A stretch of 50,903 nt of DNA from CAIJMI01 sp043798445. GTDB taxonomy: Bacteria > Patescibacteriota > Microgenomatia > UBA10105 > UBA927. The stretch is taken from contig JAZDOQ010000026.1 of NCBI GenBank assembly GCA_043798445.1, positions 1 to 50,903 on the forward strand, given 5' to 3'. Under the pieces are notes generated by a model. The model ran no database searches. It was not told the origin of the DNA and saw only the letters and a list, made by a program, of their open reading frames with translations. The translations under genes and the position numbers were made by a program. Shown here piece by piece: positions 50,192-50,903 of the stretch; the first letter of the stretch is position 1, and every line of letters starts with the position of its first letter.

Positions 50192-50225
50192 GCAACAAAA
50201 TCCCGCGTAAGCGAAAAAATGTTGT
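50192..50225 (+). repeat. 34-nt structured repeat, copy 2 (downstream of the PaaX-like gene)
   Basis: GCAACA and TGTTGT form the outer stem, and CGC-GTAA-GCG the inner stem with a GNRA-type loop. Relative to copy 1, the inner closing pair T-A has become C-G, the loop changes G to A, and the outermost A-T pair becomes G-T. It starts 2 nt after the PaaX-like stop codon. Confidence 0.75.
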
Positions 50226-50263
50226 ATGAAACCAAAATATAGAATAAATTCATAAAAATTTGC

Positions 50264-50269
50264 TATACT
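50264..50269 (+). promoter_or_regulatory. -10 box of the SIMPL-domain gene
   Basis: TATACT lies 8 nt before the ATG at 50278. No clear -35 box is present and no Shine-Dalgarno sequence is seen. It fits the near-leaderless pattern of the window. Confidence 0.5.
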
Positions 50270-50277
50270 GAATCTAT

Positions 50278-50903
50278 ATGAAAAACACTATTGTGTCCTT
50301 ACTCGTATTTTTTGTAGCACTTTTTGTCTATACCAAATTTGCCGGCCCCATTCCATTTTCAATCACTAATGTCACATCAAATAAATCAGAAGCATTCACC
50401 GTTACTGGTGAAGGGACCGTGTCAATTAAACCGGATATTGCAACGGTTATTGTCGGTGTCCAAGCCCAGGGAAGCACCGTCAAAACAGTACAGGATAACC
50501 TAAATACTGTAATCAACGCAGTGTCAGCTGCTGTTAAAAAAGTGGGCGTTGATAGCAAAGATATAAAAACAAGTAATTACAATCTCAATCCTACCTATAA
50601 CTACAATAACGGAACACAAAAAATCATTGGCTATGAAGCATCAAGTAATTTAACCATTAAAGTTCGGGATATTGAAAAGGCAAACAGCGTTGTTGATTCC
50701 GCAACAGCCGCAGGAGCAAACACGATTGGTGGCATAACATTTGATGTTGATGACAAAACAAAAGCAGAAGGGGAAGCGAGAAAATTAGCAGTAGCTGACG
50801 CCAAAGCAAAAGCTGAACTTGCAGCGCAAACAGCAGGGTTTAAACTCGGCAAAATCATTAACTACCAGGAATCAACAAGCGATAATCGTATCTACCCGAT
50901 GTA
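50278..50903 (+). CDS. SIMPL-domain (DUF541) exported protein, 3' end outside window
   Basis: At least 208 aa are visible, and the frame is open at the window end. An N-terminal hydrophobic segment (about residues 5-20) is a signal or anchor. The SIMPL domain follows: FTVTGEGTVSIKPDIATVIVGVQ, VKKVGVDSKDIKTSNYNLNPTY, IIGYEASSNLTIKVRDI and AKAKAELAAQTAGFKLGK. The family (BP26/OMP28-like in diderms, YggE) consists of extracytoplasmic proteins of uncertain role, linked to envelope stress. Confidence 0.9.
   Translation, partial: MKNTIVSLLVFFVALFVYTKFAGPIPFSITNVTSNKSEAFTVTGEGTVSIKPDIATVIVGVQAQGSTVKTVQDNLNTVINAVSAAVKKVGVDSKDIKTSNYNLNPTYNYNNGTQKIIGYEASSNLTIKVRDIEKANSVVDSATAAGANTIGGITFDVDDKTKAEGEARKLAVADAKAKAELAAQTAGFKLGKIINYQESTSDNRIYPM

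Noticed and set aside
49487..50225. CRISPR array
   Set aside because: Only two copies of the repeat, separated by a whole gene, and no spacers or cas operon.

Overview
The window looks like chromosome from a Patescibacteria/CPR bacterium, most likely of the Microgenomates type (inference from gene content, not from a search). The reasons are an AT-rich, tightly packed genome; a complete monoderm-type type IV pilus locus without a secretin; trimmed translation factors (PheT without its EMAP domain, ThrRS without TGS, trigger factor without the PPIase domain); a giant sortase-anchored surface protein; and many small unrecognised membrane proteins. TGA is used as a stop codon, which argues against the CPR lineages that reassign UGA.

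Layout. 1-3860: end of a GIY-YIG protein, tRNA-Leu, three small exported or membrane proteins, trigger factor, an unrecognised protein and tRNA-Val. 3869-12616: a surface locus with a 2200-aa LPATG protein carrying nine SdrD-B-like repeats, a second anchored protein, a sortase and a membrane-anchored methyltransferase. 12628-18992: thrS-infC-rpmI-rplT-(small coiled coil)-pheS-pheT. 18993-21587 (minus): class A penicillin-binding protein. 21609-25413: a unit that opens with a T-box riboswitch (specifier TAC, Tyr) and continues through tRNA-Tyr, a SAM methyltransferase, a MetE/YxjG-like methyltransferase, tyrS and a 34-aa membrane peptide. 25424-29944: recG-rpmF-nusB-rnc-rpsP-khpA-trmD. 29941-41016 (minus): pilB-pilT-pilC-major pilin, then pilD, five prepilin-like genes, a PilX-like gene and pilM-pilN-pilO. 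41091-48364: holB-gyrB-hppA-gyrA. 48366-50903: an unrecognised protein, a HAD hydrolase, a PaaX/Cas2-like protein bracketed by two copies of a 34-nt structured repeat, and a truncated SIMPL-domain protein.

Expression signals are unusually readable. Many genes have a sigma70-type promoter whose -10 box ends only 5-11 nt before the ATG, implying leaderless or near-leaderless mRNAs. A smaller set (major pilin, hppA, tyrS, the 22129 methyltransferase) has strong Shine-Dalgarno sequences instead.

The best candidate for something undescribed is the tyrosine T-box unit. Its antiterminator bulge (TGGT) and specifier (TAC) match the tRNA-Tyr encoded directly behind its own terminator, so uncharged tRNA-Tyr should raise synthesis of tRNA-Tyr itself, of TyrRS and of two methyl-transfer enzymes of unknown role. 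Second is the 34-nt repeat pair around the PaaX/Cas2-like gene, in which all four differences keep the predicted pairing.
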